A stretch of 7,380 bases of DNA. Source: Lentimicrobiaceae bacterium. GTDB taxonomy: Bacteria; Bacteroidota; Bacteroidia; Bacteroidales; SKPS01. The notes under the pieces are model-generated. The model searched no databases, was not told where the DNA came from, and saw only the letters and a list, made by a program, of their open reading frames with translations. Numbering within the stretch: the stretch's first letter is position 1; each line of letters begins with the position of its first letter. Shown here piece by piece: positions 6,001-7,380 of this stretch. The stretch spans positions 1 through 7,380 of the forward strand of contig SKPS01000342.1 in assembly GCA_007119395.1 (NCBI GenBank), in the 5' to 3' direction. Both the position numbers and the translations under genes were made by a program.

Positions 6001-7380
6001 GTGAGCACAATCAGTGTGCAAGACACTGCTGTTCAAGGCGATGTAGTCCCCTTGGTGTTCAGTGTGGTAAACGCCGGCACCAAAGCAGCCTCAGCAACGC
6101 ATGGATGGAAAGACAAGGTGTATATCTCGTCGAGCCACCAGTGGAACACCAGTACGATGCAGTTGATGAACACACACACCTACTCGGCCACTCTGTTGCC
6201 TGACTCATCATATCAAATCAATACCGGCATCAATATTCCACTCTCCTTACCGGAGGGGTTTTACTACTTCTATGTATATACTGATGCTGAGAATTCTGTG
6301 TATGAATACACGGATGAAGGGAACAATATTATGCGGAGTGACCCCATCTACATCAAGGCATATCCGCCGATTGATCTGGCAACCACGAGTGCAACGGCAC
6401 CCGCTTCGGCCAATTCGGGCACACAGATCACAGTGGGTTGGAGTGTTCACAACTACGGATTGGGCACCACCCTTGCCGCGCATTGGTATGACGGCATTTT
6501 CCTGTCACCCGATCCTGTCTTTTCTGCACAAACGGCCATCTACTTAGGAGAGAAGCGGCGTAATGGCCCTATGGCGCCGGGGCATAGCTATTCTACGACG
6601 CATACCGTGACCATACCCAATGGCTTATCGGGCACATGGTATCTGATCGTGGTGGCCGACAGAATGGATATCCATCACGACGTCAACCGTGTAAACAATG
6701 CCAGTCCACCCCAAACCATTGCCATCACACTCACACCATCACCTGACCTGGTGGTGACCGATTTTACCGTACCCATCTCTGCTGTAGCAGGGCAGCCGGT
6801 GAAGATCGGCTGGGAGGTGAGCAACCTGGGTATTGGACCCACGCTGAGTGGAGGATGGATAGACAGGCTCTACCTTTCCAGTAACTACACCATAGAACCG
6901 GAAGACCCGGTGTTGGGGAGCAAAGCTTTTAGTGGCTCACTGGCCATGGGGCAATCATACCAAGACTCGGCTACATTCTTCGTTCCGGCAGTTCCCACAG
7001 GCAATTATGTGGTGATTATCAAGACCGATAACAACAATGTGGAGTATGAGCACAATGCAGCGCATAACAACACCACCTCTGCCATGATGTTCATCTCCAG
7101 CCCACCTCCGGCAGACCTCCATGTCACCTCCATTCAGTTTCCCGATTCGGCATTGGCTGATGACATGGTAACCATCGAATGGACAGTGAAAAACTCAGGC
7201 TCAAACCCGGCTACCGGTTTTATGAAAGACAATGTATACCTCTCTAACGACACCACCTGGGATATTCACGATCTCTACCTGGGATATGTGGAGGGGAACA
7301 TCGACCTGCAGCCGCTCACTGAGCTTACCCGCAGTCTTACGGTGCCCATGCCGGGGCTCACACCGGGTGAATACTATATC
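3031..7380 (+). CDS. Giant CARDB-repeat surface protein with N-terminal cohesin-like domain (3'-partial)
   Basis: One frame of 1450 codons runs without a stop to the window end. ATG 3031 is chosen because it gives a textbook signal peptide: MKQ, a hydrophobic core IIVIAVAIMLSF, and a likely cut after SVSA (residue 21). The in-frame ATG at 2989 would add 14 polar residues before it. Modules: cohesin-like 22-~140; Ig-like 152-230 (SYSW-type strand, then TTNYTVTVSDG); FN3-like 231-329 (FSWTPSAYATHYDLYLW and LLPGTWYKWKVVT); then nine CARDB-like repeats from 330 on. The only two cysteines seen lie before the repeats, in the Ig-like and FN3-like parts. The protein is inferred to be a long extracellular stalk or adhesin. 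A T9SS sorting domain is expected at its unseen C-terminus, as in gene 1, but this cannot be shown here. No enzymatic motif is present. Confidence 0.93.
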   Translation, partial: MKQIIVIAVAIMLSFGSSVSAQNITISFDTVKATKSDSVVVPVYVSGFTNVGAITMFIPFDTASLSWGRALSWHTGLNGNIPLLHHQHGTIGISWIDVQGVTIPDGPLFELKFVHRQGHTPIDLGVLSEFANPNGVVIPHSSSAGLIWEALSLNPDTTHYTICVGGSQVLDPKPLGSLGSLTYSWSSSDPGFSSTQPTVTVSPQVTTNYTVTVSDGVDAISVQFTVDQHPNIPPAGPTNQMPSDSATGVHAPYMFSWTPSAYATHYDLYLWKATEPMPAEPTVADLTQINYTYTENLLPGTWYKWKVVTKNACFSTQGVVLNFETRALPNLNVTDVTTSQPLSGQPLTVSWTVTNNGLGPTVISPPHNNWIDYIYIVPYFGIRLLDQDYHLLGQFPNISALAPGASYVNTQTVQVPQNLYGPYFLFVFTDMYGAWPIHLPSGVSTPPLPYTPPPFFTASSYRGTRVEETVNNDNFFYTHIDFPTPPLADFITTQLVTPANAFSGQSISVSYTVKNIGTNITPANANWFDRVWLSPDSILDLATAVSLKSKSHNTPLHPDSSYSKTVSVTLPNQIYGTYYLIVQNDATNQVFEGIGEDNNIRISDPLNLILTPPADLMVAFIQAPDSASIREQKEITWAVANQGGTATPPSGFWDEVYISHTDTFNLSQSIRLARVKRNGSLSMGGNYTVTHMVTIPEHFSGSGYIYVVTDADDQVFEHTNTDNNIRRSDFPMQVLRPDFIPSGVVIPTVDSTSGPLPVEFTLNNAGPGNHLPGKSIRYRLYISPSSTWDPNLMTEIKAGFAQGPIPAGGAIVVTDSVTIPDGEPGPFYVYVVVNKTNPIPEVSTQNNTARSPHAITIERPDLMISHLNVPSAMVSGEGASLSWTVKNDGAGRVNSTTWTDSIVMSKHPVYHPDSLIGVGSHKHHNQTLLPGETITTTETLHIPHGHIGTFYFYVITDVYDAVYEKGATQNNTSAPSTPVAMTLGPWADLTVSTISVQDTAVQGDVVPLVFSVVNAGTKAASATHGWKDKVYISSSHQWNTSTMQLMNTHTYSATLLPDSSYQINTGINIPLSLPEGFYYFYVYTDAENSVYEYTDEGNNIMRSDPIYIKAYPPIDLATTSATAPASANSGTQITVGWSVHNYGLGTTLAAHWYDGIFLSPDPVFSAQTAIYLGEKRRNGPMAPGHSYSTTHTVTIPNGLSGTWYLIVVADRMDIHHDVNRVNNASPPQTIAITLTPSPDLVVTDFTVPISAVAGQPVKIGWEVSNLGIGPTLSGGWIDRLYLSSNYTIEPEDPVLGSKAFSGSLAMGQSYQDSATFFVPAVPTGNYVVIIKTDNNNVEYEHNAAHNNTTSAMMFISSPPPADLHVTSIQFPDSALADDMVTIEWTVKNSGSNPATGFMKDNVYLSNDTTWDIHDLYLGYVEGNIDLQPLTELTRSLTVPMPGLTPGEYYI
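3094..3453 (+). other. Cohesin-like domain of gene 2
   Basis: The first module of the mature protein shows the cohesin-type order of strands: SVVVPVYVSGFTNVGAITMF, then a PFD turn, GTIGISWIDVQG (the 'I-x-W' strand, from 3295), IPDGPLFELKFVH, and a closing LSEFANPNGVVI. The matching points in gene 1 are MGAMTLFF, RLKIVWSDEQG and SSEIADVNA, so the two domains look like relatives. Cohesins bind dockerins in known systems; whether this one does is not shown by sequence. Confidence 0.7.
4018..7380 (+). repeat. Nine tandem CARDB-like protein repeats, last one cut by the window
   Basis: The conserved opening Asp or Asn (P-x-D/N-[LF]) of successive repeats falls at 4018, 4495, 4873, 5242, 5611, 5992, 6373, 6745 and 7114. 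Spacing is 123-127 codons, except the first repeat at 159. Each repeat has three landmarks. One is a 'W-T-V-x-N-x-G' strand, such as VSWTVTNNG, LSWTVKNDG or IEWTVKNSG. The second is a 'W-x-D-x-[VIL]-[YW]-[LI]-S' strand, such as WFDRVWLS, WKDKVYIS or WIDRLYLS. The third is an end motif of a Tyr-rich strand, an acidic turn and an Asn-Asn pair, such as YVVTDADDQVFE followed by DNNIRRS. CARDB is a known cell-adhesion-related bacterial fold of beta-sandwich type. Repeat 4 is the most diverged and lacks the first Trp. Repeat 9 stops before its Asn-Asn motif at the window edge. Confidence 0.9.

Noticed and set aside
4018..7380. CRISPR-like or satellite DNA repeat
   Set aside because: The periodicity of about 375 bases is in the protein. 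The DNA of most units is strongly diverged and codon phase is kept throughout, so it is a coding domain array.

Overview
The window holds two large genes on the + strand. Both encode modular, secreted, cell-surface-type proteins, and each runs off one edge of the window. The organism is most likely a member of the Bacteroidota. The first protein ends in a type IX secretion system (T9SS) type A C-terminal sorting domain, a hallmark of that phylum. The surrounding Ig/PKD-like, choice-of-anchor D, dockerin-like, cohesin-like and CARDB modules are also typical of its giant adhesins. No Shine-Dalgarno sequence is visible before the second gene, which also fits. A species cannot be named from this sequence.

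Layout: positions 1-2952 carry the C-terminal 983 residues of gene 1, whose start lies upstream. Its modules in order are two ASH-like (choice-of-anchor D) domains, a PKD/Ig-like domain, a second Ig-like domain that appears split by a ~185-residue insert, another PKD-like domain, a small CnaB-like domain, a dockerin-like segment, a cohesin-like domain and the T9SS sorting domain. Positions 2953-3030 are a 78-base spacer with no terminator or promoter that I can see, so co-transcription is likely. From 3031 to the window end, one uninterrupted frame of 1450 codons encodes gene 2: a signal peptide, a cohesin-like domain, an Ig-like domain, an FN3-like domain, then nine tandem CARDB-like repeats of about 125 residues, the last cut by the window edge.

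How they may work together: both proteins should be exported by Sec. Gene 1 would then cross the outer membrane through T9SS, and gene 2 probably does the same if a sorting domain follows outside the window. The point of most interest is that gene 1 carries a dockerin-like module and a cohesin-like module, while the adjacent gene 2 starts its mature chain with another cohesin-like module. This suggests, but does not prove, that the two surface proteins bind each other, with the CARDB array acting as a long stalk or adhesive fibre. No catalytic domain, RNA gene, CRISPR array or mobile element was recognised.
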